Source of the DNA: Chara braunii
Lineage: Eukaryota; Streptophyta; Charophyceae; Charales; Characeae
Direction: 5' to 3'
NCBI GenBank assembly: GCA_003427395.1
Contig: BFEA01000087.1
Coordinates: 2,735,659-2,796,417 of the forward strand
Length of the DNA: 60,759 bases
Each line of letters starts with the position of its first letter. Within the stretch, counting starts at the first letter, position 1. Under the pieces are notes generated by a model, which saw nothing but the letters and a program-made list of their open reading frames with translations, had not been told where the DNA came from and did not search any database. Position numbers and translations under genes: made by a program. Positions 1 to 10,469 of the stretch are shown in pieces.

Positions 1-57
<57 letters not shown>
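1..57. repeat. (TC)n microsatellite at the window edge
   Basis: Uninterrupted TC dinucleotide repeat. The far end of the window is also (TC)n. On the minus strand the retroelement leader at 58-219 runs directly into it as (GA)n. Confidence 0.97.
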
Positions 58-61
<4 letters not shown>

Positions 62-219
62 TCTTCTTCGTCGTGGTCTTCTTGCAGGTGCGCGGCGACT
101 TCTCCAACCTCGAGTCCGCTATGGCGGACTGTCCCCCTCGGCGTCCACCTCTGCTACGGCGCTTCAGTGCTTGCGCACGACGACGTGGATGGAATAACGG
201 GTACCAGCTCCGATACCAA
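58..219 (-). other. Inverted 5' end of chromovirus: PBS and start of leader
   Basis: Read on the minus strand, the LTR at 220-1124 ends in GATTGCA. One base later comes TGGTATCGGAGCTGG (218-204), which closely matches the primer-binding site complementary to the 3' end of initiator methionine tRNA (usual form TGGTATCAGAGC). The rest is purine-rich untranslated leader that runs into (GA)n at 57. This is the 5' internal start of a gypsy element lying opposite to the gag-pol at 4917-9525. It probably belongs to that element and was displaced by an inversion or misassembly. Confidence 0.75.
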
Positions 220-1124
220 TGCAATCAGACTCGTTTCATTCACACTTTTCATGCACGTGAACAACAGCACAACAAACTGGTGACATGCGCCCACACAATA
301 CTCAGAGATATGGCTTCCAGGTAAGAGTTCACTTCCACTGGATATGGCGACTCAGCGCCCAACAACCCACTGTTCACACACATCGGATCACCCTGGATAT
401 CCCACACGCGACACACCAAACACTCACACAACACACACACAATTCGCCCTAAGCTACAGCTATGGCAGCGCTAGCTGCCTCTACCCTAGCGCTATGGCTA
501 CACTTCGTCACTCTCGCCCACTTCGACTCCGGGCCTGCTGAAGACCTCCTCGCACAAGACGTTGAGACAGCGCTTCCGCATGGCGTCCGCAGGAATGAAT
601 GAATGGCTGTGCGCGGCCTCTTGATTTATACTTTTGTGACTCGTTGGTCTGCCCTGTTACCCTGGCCCACGGTGTACACAGTCCCAGACGGTACTTGCTT
701 GACTGGACCGGACTGACTGGACTGGGACTGCTGACTCTGCACGGTGGACTTCCACCACTTGCCCACTTGCCTCGACCTCAGTGGGCTGGCTTCCGAAAGG
801 CCACTTCTGGAAGCATCTACTTGGCCTTTCGGTACTGTAGCAGCTACGACTCTGCCCTTTCAGGTAAGTAGCAACTACGACTTTGACTCTTCAGAAAGTC
901 TACAGCTAAGACCTCTGGACTGTCTAGACTCCTACCCGACAGGTCTACAGTTCGAATCCCCTATACCTTGTAACCGACGATGTCCTACCTACCACTGGCG
1001 GTCCTACAGGTCGCAGGTTCAACTCTACGGGTTGACACAGGTACTGTACACAGGTAAGGTGGGGGTGTAGGGATCGAGCCCTGGGATCTGCATCAGCTAC
1101 TGCGAACTGGTGAATACCGTTTCA
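220..1124 (-). repeat. Chromovirus LTR, inverted copy (probable 5' LTR)
   Basis: 905-bp LTR in minus orientation. It begins TGAAACGG, ends GATTGCA and matches the reverse complement of 9564-10469 along its whole length, with scattered mostly C/T differences. The TATA box of the other copy is present here as ATTTATA at 624-630. The PBS follows directly at 218-204, which marks this as a 5' LTR. In the element's orientation, the upstream flank (1125-1204) is half of a foldback MITE whose other half follows the 3' LTR at 10470. Confidence 0.85.
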
Positions 1125-1204
1125 CTAGCCAGGTAGGGTGCCTGAAGAGCAATTGCAAACCGTTTCTTGCCCCATAGTGCAATTGTAATTGGTTTTTGTG
1201 ACTC
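1125..1204 (+). mobile_element. Foldback MITE, one half (split by chromovirus insertion)
   Basis: Matches the second arm of the intact foldback element at 53020-53175: AGCAATTGCAAAC, then TTGCCCCATA, TGCAATT, and the end TTTTTGTGACTC. The homology starts exactly at the LTR boundary, at the central CTGGCCAG of the intact copy. The complementary half lies at 10470-10563. Confidence 0.7.
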
Positions 1205-1262
1205 TACTGCAGTTACCCCTAAAAAAACAACCGGGTTAGCAAGAGTGATATGAGCAGCCTCT

Positions 1263-1296
<34 letters not shown>

Positions 1297-1719
1297 CNNC
1301 CTCTCCTAATACAGACTATNTGTATACTACTCATCTCATTGTTGGAAAAAAAAAAAAGAATTCTGGAACTTTCTCACAGTTCTCAGAGTGATATCAAACC
1401 TTTCTTTTTTTTTTTCCTTTTTTTTTTTTGTTACTTCGGATGGTTGCCTGAGAGCCTGCCTGCCCGTAGATCCCGGGGCTGCGCATATTGATGGTCAAGG
1501 GCTGGCTGGCCTTGCAATCGGAGGATGGATAGCAGACCTGCAGCTAGAGGAGCAGGTTCCGGGAAGTGGCCTCAGAATTTGAAGTACAAGCGGATTTTAA
1601 ACCACCAGTACTTGGCCCAGCTATCGGCCGTGGAAAAAAAATAGAGTCGAAACGTTTCTAGTCGGATGAATTTAGGCACTCCTGTAGTGACCCGTTCATT
1701 TCCTAAACATCGTGACGTG
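1205..1719. other. Non-coding, T-rich stretch with short N bases
   Basis: No coding region is supported. It contains poly(T) at about 1265-1294, mixed T runs at 1404-1430, and N bases at 1299-1300 and 1320. ACCACCAGTACTT near 1610 also occurs at about 54375 and, slightly diverged, at 10857. Confidence 0.6.
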
Positions 1720-1750
<31 letters not shown>

Positions 1751-1867
1751 CTTGGTGTCAGATAGGGGTGTTGATAAGAGCATACATACACTCCTACCTG
1801 ACACACCAGGGGCTCCAGTCTATTGGTGGGGAGCTGCACCAGCTGGAAAACGGGTCCAGCGTCCCTT
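1720..1867 (-). mobile_element. SINE-like hairpin element, copy A
   Basis: On the minus strand it begins GGGACGCTGGACCCG and continues TTTCCAGC, GCTCCCCACCAATAGA, then GGAGCC. Next come a long self-complementary stem (minus GGTGTGTCAGGTAGGAGTGT pairing with + 1752-1769), the loop ATGCTCTTATCA, and a poly(A) tail seen as poly(T) at 1720-1746. The core and loop are shared with seven other copies; the stem is not. I do not recognise Pol III A and B boxes. Confidence 0.75.
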
Positions 1868-2099
1868 GAGTTACAATTTGAATTATAGAAAGACAAGCAC
1901 TTGCTGGCAATCGGGCCCAGCAATCCCTGTACCTCTTCACCCTCAATAGAGTGGCGCCAGATTGCATTTTTAAGCTCTGGTACTAATGAGGATCTAGTGA
2001 CATTGGTAACAATGATGACAGTCTTTCGCATGAAACCCGATGTGAAAACTCAGCGAAACCAACTCAAGAAGTACTTCATTCTATAGCGTTAGTTGTCAT
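1868..2099. other. Unassigned sequence
   Basis: No coding, RNA or repeat feature recognised. The short open frames here have no family resemblance. Confidence 0.4.
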
Positions 2100-3800
2100 A
2101 TTCACATATCATCGCCAATTCCAAACCAAGAAGTGGGAACCAACACACTGGGGGGGAGTGGGAACGGGTCAGGAAATTCTGAGAGGGGTCTCAAGGGAAT
2201 TGAGGAGTCAATCGAACACCAATCCTCAAACACAACCCTGTAGTTTCTGCTAATGCCTCCATCCTCATCCTCTGTAGCACCTTTCCATACCACCTTCCCC
2301 ATTCTTCCCCCCTGTTTCCCAGCAAGCCAAACCAAGTTGAACTGTTGTATTTGCTGGGAGATTTCCTTTTTGTTGGATATAAACTAGATTTTTTCTTTCG
2401 TGAGTTCCCATTGGTGTAAGATGTCTGTCTGAATGTGTTCTTTTATGGTTTCGGTGAATTCAGGGTCATCCATCCTGGCTCCTTCCCACTCAAAGATGCA
2501 TCTTCTCCTACAAAGGGCCCATAAGATTGCCCTCCTACTGAGAATAAACGGATTGTGGGTAAATTCGTCGAAAGGAATAACATTTCATACTTCCAGTAGA
2601 AGGAACTTCCAGCCCCATGGCCACTGAGACCTTGTTTCTAAGTTGTTCCAGATCCTGTCCCACCATCTCCAGAACCAAATTGATCCCGGGCATTGAAGAA
2701 ATATATGTTCAATTGTTTCCAGGATCATTCTACTTGGGTAAGCATTTTTACAAAATTTGCACCAGGGTTGGGCCTGGTTGTTCCTACCCTGTGACGTTCT
2801 ATCTATCAACCAGTCGTTAGTAGGAAGGCATTTGTGTTCAATCTGCCATTGTAAAGATGCAATTTTAGCTGGCTTAAAGTTCTTGCTGCGAAACCACTTT
2901 ATATGTCTTAGATCATTTATATCTAAATTAAGATGTCTCATCCATCTGTAAGATACCTTATCCTTGAGGTTGATTTTTTGTCTCAGCATTCTGTATGTTG
3001 ATTTGACCGAGAGGGTGTGGAGTGATTTGGAGTAATTCCTATTGTCTTTAAGTTGCGATCCCCACTTTCAAGATGCAGGGTCCATTGCAAGGTGTGAGAT
3101 GGGAGTACTGGGTCTGAATGTCAGCCATTCATTTCCTATTTGTAATATTTTAATTCTGAAAATTTGATTTGCCGATACCGATCTGATTTCATCCTGTGGA
3201 TGAGGAATTACTCTATTATCTTCCTTAAGATTGAAAAGGGAAGTTAATATATCTCTATTTGCTTCAACTTCCAAGACATCGCCTATTAGATGACTATTGT
3301 CAATGAAGGTCACCCAATCATTTGACTTAATATCAGGACATTTTCTGAGAATACGGATCCAGTCCAAGGGAATTAACTCAATAATCTTTTCCAGGGCTAA
3401 TTCCACATGGTGACAATATCTTAATGTATCCTGAATTTCTTCCTGTGTAACCCAATCCTTGGATTCTTTGTTTCAAATGTCCTTGATTCTGATTACTCCC
3501 TTCTTAATCCACCCTTTCCAAGGTGAGTCATTGTAATGCAACGTGACTCCTTGATTATCCCTTATCCATGTGTTATNAAACAAGGGTTGCTGACAAACTT
3601 CCTCCCATCTCATTGGGTGGATCTTATCTGGTAAAGGTAATTTTCTCCAAGTCTTAATAAGGGATATCCATAATGGGTCGCTGCTAAGATCTCTCCTGGC
3701 CTCTTCTCTGTCGTTAGAGGGGTCTTCATCCCCTTCAACTTTTTTACTCCTTGGAAGAGCCCAATCTCAATTTTCCAACCACATCAAAGGATCAATTAGG
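2100..3800 (-). pseudogene. LINE ORF2 C-terminal fragment (zf-RVT region), broken
   Basis: Minus-strand remnant of a non-LTR retrotransposon ORF2 downstream of the catalytic RT. At 3406-3068 it reads ELIPLDWIRILRKCP... and ...PISHLAMDP, parallel to the plus-strand LINE at 43866-44263 (AIPLEWYQILKHDP, PIQDLAFDP). At 2989-2585 lies the reverse-transcriptase zinc-binding region: LQWQIEHKCLPTNDWL, then PWCKFC, then ETIEHIFLQC, giving a C-x2-C ... H-x4-C pattern. Downstream, 2584-2400 continues a tail typical of LINEs (ALCRRRCIFEWEGAR) with stops. Several frameshifts and stops and an N at 3577 make it non-functional. The endonuclease and catalytic RT are absent, as expected of 5' truncation. Confidence 0.85.
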
Positions 3801-3908
3801 TCATTAGTTGGAGATGAGAGAGATAGAAGAAGAAGAAGGCGAAGGAGGAGGAAGGAGAAGACAAGGGTGGCGAAGGAGAAGGTGCCGGCAGCCATAGCCG
3901 AGGTGGAG

Positions 3909-4010
3909 AGTTGACCGGAGGGTTGACCGGAGGGTTGACCGGAAGGTTGACCGGGGTGTTGACCGGGGTCTTGCCGCGTTGACCAAGCGTTGACCGAGGA
4001 GTTGACCGGC
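3909..4010. repeat. 12-bp tandem repeat, GTTGACCGGAGG type
   Basis: Five near-identical units of GTTGACCGGAGG (variants GGAAG, GGGGT) from 3909 to about 3968, followed by degenerate GTTGACC units to about 4010. It sits in the leader just inside the inferred inversion breakpoint. Confidence 0.85.
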
Positions 4011-4195
4011 GTCGTTAACCAAGACTTTGACGAAGCTGGAGTTGGTAACATCTCGCCAAGCCCTTAGCCTACCCCCTCACCCTGTGGATGTGCACGCACC
4101 CGGCGGTACTTGCTGAGTCTGAGTCTGTCTGTCTCTTCTTTCTGCATCGAGTCTCTTCTGTCCTAAGTGATAGTACTTTGTGCATGAAGGATAGG

Positions 4196-4533
4196 CCTGG
4201 ATGACGAAACCCCTACCGGATCTAGTAGGGCTGAGGCTGTGAAAGATCGAATTGTCCAGGAGGGCATAACCCTCCCAAGGATTGGTGCGGACCGGCTGGA
4301 CACGGTTCGTATGCAACAGTGGGCCTGAAAGACTGAGTTGTGGGCTGAAACACCAGGCAGTCTAAGTATTGAGGGCCTTGTTGACCCGAACCCCTGTCAG
4401 ACCTAGTAAGGCTAAAGATTGTGTCTGGCGACTCGACTGTCCCGGGGGATACGAACCCTCCCAAGGACCGGTACAGACCGGCGGGCTGATCGGTGTGGCA
4501 CGGTAGGCCTGAAAGGCTGAGCTGGGGGTGGTG
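4196..4533. repeat. Imperfect tandem duplication, about 175-bp units, in the leader
   Basis: The block at 4196-4360 recurs at about 4375-4533. Shared anchors in order are CGAACCCCT, CCTAGTA(A/G)GGCT, TACGAACCCTCCCAAGGA, ACCGG, and GGCCTGAAAG(A/G)CTGAG. Divergence is moderate, so this is an old duplication. Confidence 0.7.
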
Positions 4534-4916
4534 CGACAGGTAAGAACCAAGCTGATCACGTCGTCCTGTCTGCGACGTTAAAAAAATCTTGCGAAGTTAG
4601 GGGATCTCCTTAAATGCCTCCAGATCAGCCACTGGTTTAGTAGTGACAGCCTTAGAGTAGGTCTAGGTTAGTGACCATAGCTGACAGGGTTCTACCCTGT
4701 GGTCCTTAGAGAGTCTGTCAGTGAGTCTGTGGGTTGGTCTAAGTGGTGAGGAGTGAGACTGTCTTGTCGTGCACCTGAACACCATGGATGACTACCCCAT
4801 GTATGGCTTACTCGTTGGGTTCTCCCTCTGGGGGGACCCTCTGGCGTCTCCTCTTTCCCCTGGGGTTTTGGCACACGTTCACGTGTAGAGTGGATACCAG
4901 GGGTGGTGCCTCCACC

Positions 4917-5470
4917 AAGCCCTATACGAAGGAAGAGGAGGAGAAGATGGCCGTCATCCTGAAGGAGAGGAAAGAAAAGAAAGAGGCTAAGAAGAAAGCC
5001 CTGTTGGAGATGCAGGTGGCGAAACTGAAAAAGATTGAGGAGGAGATGGCCCGAGAGAAAGAAAGATTGAAAAAAAAGGAGGAGCAGAAGTTAAAAGAAG
5101 TGGAAGAAGAAGAAGAGGAAATAGAAGAGGAGCCACTTGAAAGGAGGAGAGAGCAACGAGGGCAATACAGTGGGAGTAAAAATGATGAAATGGAAAAAAA
5201 AAATTCAGAGTGGGTTGCTAACTTGTCTTTGGGGGAAGAGAGGGAGGTTGCCATGTATATCCCCAAGGATGAGCAGGAGGCCGCCATGAAAGAATGGGAT
5301 GCAGAAAGATTCCTTAAAGCGGCAGGCGATGGAGGATGAGAAGAGAATGGAATGGAGGCTCAGGATGATGAGGGAAAAGAAGAGGAGAGTGGATGTGGCA
5401 AGTGAGGCGGCAAAAGAATTAGAGCAGGTGAAGAACCTGAGAGAACAGTTGACCGTCCAGATCTCTAACA
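4917..5470 (+). pseudogene. Chromovirus gag N-terminus, Lys/Glu coiled coil, frameshifted
   Basis: Begins near PYTKEEEEKM at 4920 and continues as a highly charged helix rich in Lys and Glu (ILKERKEKKEAKKKALLEMQ and on), clearly a long coiled coil. The frame ends at 5339 after RFLKAAGDGG. The coding sense continues in another frame from about 5299 (MEDEKRMEWRLRMM ... KELEQVKNLREQL) and returns to the first frame at about 5475, so two compensating frameshifts break the gene. I associate this N-terminal region with gag-like predicted proteins in Chara; that is from memory, not a search. It precedes the conserved gag domain without a gap. A start codon cannot be fixed. Confidence 0.7.
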
Positions 5471-5474
5471 AAAG

Positions 5475-6830
5475 GTGGAGGTCATTGCCCAGAGTGTTGA
5501 GCGCTTGGCCCGGGTACAAGAAGAACAATATGAGTTTAGTAGAAGTCGGGACATGGTCGTGCGCTCGATGCGGATGGGATTTCGGGACTTTGCCCGCGAA
5601 CTGGTAGGCGCAGTAGGGTCCGAGGTGAACCATCGCCTCGAGAAGACAGAACGATTCTGCGTTGGCGCCATTGAAGGCGTCAAGCTGACCGCTCCGAAGG
5701 AGGAAGAGGCACGTCCTCGCAGGGAACCAGTCAAAGTCAAGTTCCCCGATTCCTACAGTGGAAAGAGGGAAGAGAACTTTGACAATTGGGAGGCCAACGT
5801 CAAGACCTATGTGCATTTGCAACAGGTCTCCCCGGATCAGCACGTGCTAATTGCAATTCATGCGCTTAGAGATGAGGCTGCCAGTTTCGCAAGGTCCCTA
5901 GTCCGCGCTGCTAACTGCAATAATGATGCAGTTGCCTACTCATCGTTCACTCCCCTCGTCGATTTCATGAAATTGTTGGGCGAGCGATTTGCTGATGTCG
6001 CTCGTAGTGTCAAGGCCTCAGATAAGCTCCAGACAATCCACTCTCGTAAATGGAAGAGTGCCAGGGCACTCAAGGGCGTAATGAACGAATTAGTGGTTGT
6101 TCCTGACCACGGGGTCACAAAGACCCAATTCGTTGGCCTCTTCTATCGGGCCATGCCCGAAGCATTTCGAGGGCAGTTCTTCGCGAAGAGTGAAGACCCT
6201 GCCACCACTTATGATTCCCTTAGCCGTGAAGTGGTGGCTTTTGAGGCAAAGTCAGTGTCCCTTTCTACCTTCTGACACAAAGACTTAGACAAAGGAAAGC
6301 AATTGAAGGGTCGCATTATCTCAGGGCAAGTTAAGACTAAGGATAGTCTTGTCCTCACTCTAGATGAAGGTAGTGTTGACGAGATCCCCTACGAGCAAAT
6401 TGAGTGGGGGTTAGAGGACGATGACAGTAGCAGTAGTCAGGGGAGGACCTACGTTGCTGTCGCGGGTGGAGGGAGGCCGCAAGGAGGAGGACGAGGCCAG
6501 GGCCAAGGGGACCGGGCCTTAGGGAACCGTTCTCAGGGCGATCAAGGGGGTGGCGGCAGAGGAGGAAACCGCCAAGCGGGAGGAAGGGGTCAAGGTCCCC
6601 CGCAAAACCGGTCTGGGAATAGGTCCCCTTATAGGAGAAGTGGTTGGCACCCAGGGCTGCCTCAAGGCAGGCCTTGGGAAGATTTGGGTCTGGACCAGCG
6701 CATATGGCAATAGCGTGTGAGTCAAGGACACTGCATTTATTGCGGTGACCCTGGCCACATCATTAAGTACTGTCCAAAGTACAGGGAGACCCGAGCGGCT
6801 GCTCAAGGGCCAAAAGGCAGCCACCGGTAG
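5475..6830 (+). pseudogene. gag: Chromovirus gag: capsid-like domain and CCHC knuckle
   Basis: One frame carries the gag core (KVKFPDSYSGKREENFDNWE, then LHALRDEAASF-type helices and YRAMPEAFRGQF). It continues through a Gly/Arg/Gln-rich basic tail (about 6450-6690) to a nucleic-acid-binding zinc knuckle at 6730-6771, CIYCGDPGHIIKYC (C-x2-C-x4-H-x4-C). Two in-frame stops interrupt it: TGA at 6273-6275 and TAG at 6711-6713. Either can be explained by one C-to-T change (CGA to TGA, CAG to TAG). The natural end is TAG at 6828-6830, inside a perfect hairpin. Gag would package element RNA in virus-like particles; this copy is inactive. Confidence 0.88.
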
Positions 6831-6850
6831 GGGCAGCAACTGCCCCTACC
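6826..6850 (+). promoter_or_regulatory. Perfect hairpin over the gag stop codon
   Basis: GGTAGGGGCAG, loop CAA, CTGCCCCTACC: an 11-bp perfect stem with a 3-base loop. The gag TAG (6828-6830) lies in the 5' arm. The protease/pol frame is -1 relative to gag and is open through this point. A role in gag-pol expression is an inference; no canonical X-XXY-YYZ slip site is evident just upstream. Confidence 0.5.
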
Positions 6851-7711
6851 ATAAGGCCATGTGGGGAAAGTAGTGCTAGCCGACAGGAAACTCCCACACC
6901 ACATGTGCCTATGGCAGAGGTTGCAGGTCGGTGTTTAGATGGCTGTCCAGAGACTGCTTGTGTTAGAGTCTCTCTAGACACCTCCCTCACAAGCGTGGCT
7001 GAAGAATTGAAAGAGAGGGTGCCCGCCTGGGCCAAGATGAAAAAGGAGAATAAAGGGCAGCTTATATTAGTAGACACAGAGATTTTTAGAGGTCGAGTTG
7101 ACGCCTTAGTGGATAGTGGAGTCACTCGTAGTTATATTAGTAGGAAGGCACTACAGAAGCTGAAGTTGCAACTCAAAGTCCAAAGATTAGCGGACCCCAT
7201 CGTGAGTATCCTCGCTGAGAATCGCACCATGCGAGTAGAAGAATACGTGGAGGGAGTCCAGGCGTATTTCCGCCTAGAAAAGGATGAGAAAGTGAAAAAA
7301 GTTCTCCATTCTCTGACTCTCCTCGTAGAGGATAGCCTCCCATTCGATATAGTCCTAGGTATGGACTGGGGAGAGGCAGTCGGGGCCACACTCCATTTGA
7401 GAGAGCACGAGTGTAGGCTCCCTAGCCCGTCAGGCGGTGTCAAGACTGCCCGTATGTTCCATGTGTCAGGAGTAGACGACTCCCTGACACATTGCTGCCT
7501 TAGTGCTCCTGCGTTCGCCAGGCTAGTGAAGAAGGAGCAACTAGAGGAACAGGTTTATGTAGCCTATGTTAGGCTAGTAACTGAGCCTAAGGAAGAAAAG
7601 CCAATAGACCCTGCTATTGCCAAGCTGCTGGAGGAGTTTAAAGATCTAGCTGAGCCGCCGGTAGGAGTAATCTCGCGGCCCATCCAACATCGAATCGAGA
7701 TAGGCCCGTAG
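6842..7711 (+). pseudogene. pro: Chromovirus protease and start of RT (truncated by deletion)
   Basis: Open in the -1 frame relative to gag; a candidate GTG at 6905 is only nominal, since expression is probably as a polyprotein. The retropepsin active site is VDALVDSGVTRSYIS (Asp-Ser-Gly, about 7100-7140), with the flap/C-terminal motif PFDIVLGMDW near 7340-7370. After the protease it enters the region that normally leads into RT (AKLLEEFKDLAEPP, then RPIQHRIEIGP) and stops at TAG 7709-7711. The RT fingers and palm that should follow are missing; RNase H begins at once in another frame. Confidence 0.88.
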
Positions 7712-9525
7712 AGTTCATGTCTGCTAGGATGCCTTCAGAGAAGGTAGCGACATCTACCTATGAGAGGGGATTCTACGCTCTCAGACAAGCACTGGAACAC
7801 TGGAAGCATTACTTGCTTGGGAGGCATTTCAAAGTTTATTCTGACCACGAAACATTGCGATGGTTAAAGACGCAGGCCAAGATGACACCTAAGCTTACTA
7901 GGTGGGCCGCAGAAATAGATCAGTACGACTTCGAGCTCAAGCCAGTCAAGGGGAAATATAACGTAGTTGCGGACGCTCTGAGTAGGAGAGCGGACTACTT
8001 TGGAGCGATAGTTCACTATCTGGATATAGAGAGAGACTTGCAGGAAAAGGTTAAAGAAGCGTATGCGCAGGACCCTATCTATAGTGACCTCCTCAAGCGA
8101 GTACAGGAGGCCCCAGAGACCGAGCCAGATTACCGCACTACGGGTGGACTATTATTCGAGAAGACTAACGTAGTTGACCGCCTGTGCATTCCCAATAGTG
8201 AAGAGATCCGTAGTCTGATCCTAGGAGAATGTCACGACACAGAGGGTCATTTTGGTTGGCAAAAGACTCCAGCCAACCTGATGCATGCGTACACCTGGCC
8301 AGGGATGAAGAATGACTGCATAAAATATGTTCGCAGTTGCAAAGTTTGCCAGAGGAATAAGACTACAACGTGTGCCCCGCTGGGTCTTCTCAGACCCTTG
8401 CCTATTCCCGATCAGCCAGGAGATTCGGTGTCCATTGACTTCATGGGCGCTGGCGTCAAGAGTAGGCATGGCAAGAGCCATGTTATGGTGATTGTCCATA
8501 GATTTAGCAAGTATGCTGTTTTTGTGCCTTTGCCTTCAGAGGCACAAACGGAATTAGTGATCCGTAAGTTCTTTGATCACTGCGTCAGTGAGCACGGGGT
8601 CCCATTGTCCATAGTTAGTGATAGAGACACCCGGTTCACAAGTCAGAACTGGCAGGAATTGATGAGAGTCTATGGCTCTAAGTTGTTGATGTCGTCTGGC
8701 CGTCATCCAGAGACCAACGGTCAGACTGAACAGATGAATAAGATCCTGCAACAAGTTCTAAGAATGTACATTAGACCAGATCAAGTTGACTGGGACGAGA
8801 TGCTCCCCAAGGTAGCCAATGCCTATAACAATAGTGTGCATTTGTCTACGTGCCGCACTCCCAATGAACTACACAAGTCCTTTAGGCGGTGCAGACCGTT
8901 CGAAGGACTTAACCGGGATCAGATTCACAGGCTACCGCCCGGTACTCGGGAGTTTGCTATCCAGCACGAGAAAGAACTAGCTACTGTTGTAGAGAACCTC
9001 AGGAAGGCCCAACATAGGATGATAGAGCAAGCTAACAAACATTGTCGCCCATCACAGTTCCAAGTAGGCGACTTAGTCTGGGTCAAAGCTAAAGAGTTCG
9101 CTCCTGAGGAGAACATCTCGCAAAAGTTACTGCCCGCATATAAAGGACCGTGGCCAGTTCTAGAAGTCAAGGGCGGAGAGGATGGCCCGTCATATTCAGT
9201 AGAGATCCCATTGCACCTCCACACCTACCCAGTTTTCCATGCGTCAAAGTTGTTGTCGTGCACAGTAAGTGATCAGTTTCCATCTAGGCGTTCCATGATC
9301 CCTCCAGACATGGATGGGAGGTATGACATTGACGGCATTGTAGGTGAGGATGTGTTTAGAACAGGGGGTCGAGGTCGTCCTCAAAAACAGTATAAAGTCA
9401 GATTTGCATATCAGGAACCAGAAGACGACCGGTGGTTCACTAGAACTGAACTTCTAGAAACAGCTTCGGACATAGTTAAGGCCTACGAAAGAGACAAGAA
9501 AGGTAAAGGTCCTGCCTTTGACTGA
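7705..9525 (+). pseudogene. pol: Chromovirus RNase H, integrase and chromodomain (RT deleted)
   Basis: In order: the end of RT/RNase H (PVEFMSARMPSEK, STYERGFYALRQALEHW, YSDHETLRWL, NVVADALSRR); integrase H2C2 finger (HDTEGHFGWQKT ... SCKVCQRNK, about 8236-8355); catalytic core with Asp in SIDFMG (about 8440), Asp in IVSDRDTRF (about 8625) and Glu in ETNGQTEQMNK (about 8712), a D,D-35-E arrangement; GPY/F-type region (YKGPWPVLEV); and a C-terminal chromodomain-like segment (YDIDGIVGEDV ... QYKVRFAYQEPEDDRWFTR). The chromodomain places it among chromoviruses of Ty3/gypsy. The reading frame from ATG 7717 to TGA 9525 is intact at 602 codons, but no YxDD palm exists anywhere upstream, so the element cannot be autonomous. 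Confidence 0.93.
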
Positions 9526-9563
9526 AATATTCTCGGAGGACCTCGAATTTTGGCCGGCGCGAG

Positions 9564-10469
9564 TGAAACGGTATTCACCAGTTCGCAGTAGCTGATGCAG
9601 ATCCCAGGGCTCGATCCCTGGACCCCCACCTTACCTGTGTACAGTACCTGTGTCAACCCGTAGAGTTGAACCTGCGACCTGTAGGACCGCCAGTGGTAGG
9701 TAGGACATCGTCGGTTACAGGGTATAGGGGATTCGAACTGTAGACCTGTCGGGTAGGAGTCTAGACAGTCCAGAGGTCTTAGCTGTAGACTTTCCGAAGG
9801 GTCAAAGTCGTAGCTGCTACTTACCTGAAAGGGCAGAGTCGTAGCTGCTACAGTACCGAAAGGCCAAGTAGATGCTTCCAGAAGCGGCCTTTCGGAAGCC
9901 CGCCCACTGTAGGTCGAGGCAAGTGGGCAAGTGGTGGAAGTCCACCGTGCAGAGTCAGCAGTCCCAGTCCAGTCAGTCCGGTCCAGTCAAGCAAGTACCG
10001 TCTGGGACTGTGTACACCGTGGGCCAGGGTAACAGGGCAGACCAACGAGTCACAGAAGTATAAATCAAGAGGCCGCGCACAGCCATTCATTCATTCCTGT
10101 GGAAGCCATGCGGAAGCGCTGTCTCAGCGTCTTGTGCGAGGAGGTCTGCAGCAGGCCCGAAGTCGAAGTGGGCAAGAGTGACGAAGTGTAGCCATAGCAC
10201 TAGGGTAGAGGCAGCTAGCGCTGCCATAGCTGTAGCTTAGGGCGAATTGTGTGTGTGTTGTGTGAGTGTTTGGTGTGTCGCGTGTGGGATATCCAGGGTG
10301 ATCCGGTGTGTGTGAACAGTGGGTTGTTGGGCGCTGAGTCGCCATANCCAGTGGAAGTGAACTCTTACCTGGAAGCCATATCTCTGAGTACTGTGTGGGC
10401 GCATGTCGCCAGTTTGCTGTGCTGCTGTTCACGTGCATGAAAAGTGTGAATGAAACGAGTCTGATTGCA
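9564..10469 (+). repeat. Chromovirus 3' LTR
   Basis: 906-bp LTR, TGAAACGG ... GATTGCA, 38 bp after the pol stop. It is the reverse complement of 220-1124 with a few percent divergence and one N at 10347. A clear purine tract is not obvious just upstream (GGAGGACC near 9536). It is followed by the second half of a foldback MITE. The flanks CCAG (10470-10473) and, at the other LTR, CTAG suggest a 4-bp target duplication with one transition. Confidence 0.92.
10059..10065 (+). promoter_or_regulatory. TATA box in chromovirus LTR
   Basis: TATAAAT in CAGAAGTATAAATCAAG, conserved in the other LTR copy (624-630 on the opposite strand). The position about 500 bp into the LTR fits the U3/R boundary. 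Transcription would start roughly 30 bp downstream. Confidence 0.6.

Larger units (their letters stand above)
3806..4916 (+). other. Chromovirus untranslated leader
   Basis: Purine-rich start (GAGATGAGAGAGATAGAAG...) resembling the GA-rich end of the inverted leader at 58-219, then a 12-bp tandem repeat (3909-4010) and a duplicated block (4196-4533). No gene is supported. I infer this is the gag-proximal part of the 5' leader because gag starts near 4917 and no other element boundary is visible. No LTR precedes it in this orientation. Confidence 0.55.

Noticed and set aside
3767-4051. Pro/Gly/Gln-rich minus frame (GQPSGQPSGQ)
   Set aside because: Reads through a 12-bp tandem repeat in the retroelement leader; no coding evidence.
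4922-5287. Ser/Phe-rich minus-strand frame
   Set aside because: Shadow of the Lys/Glu-rich gag coiled coil on the plus strand.
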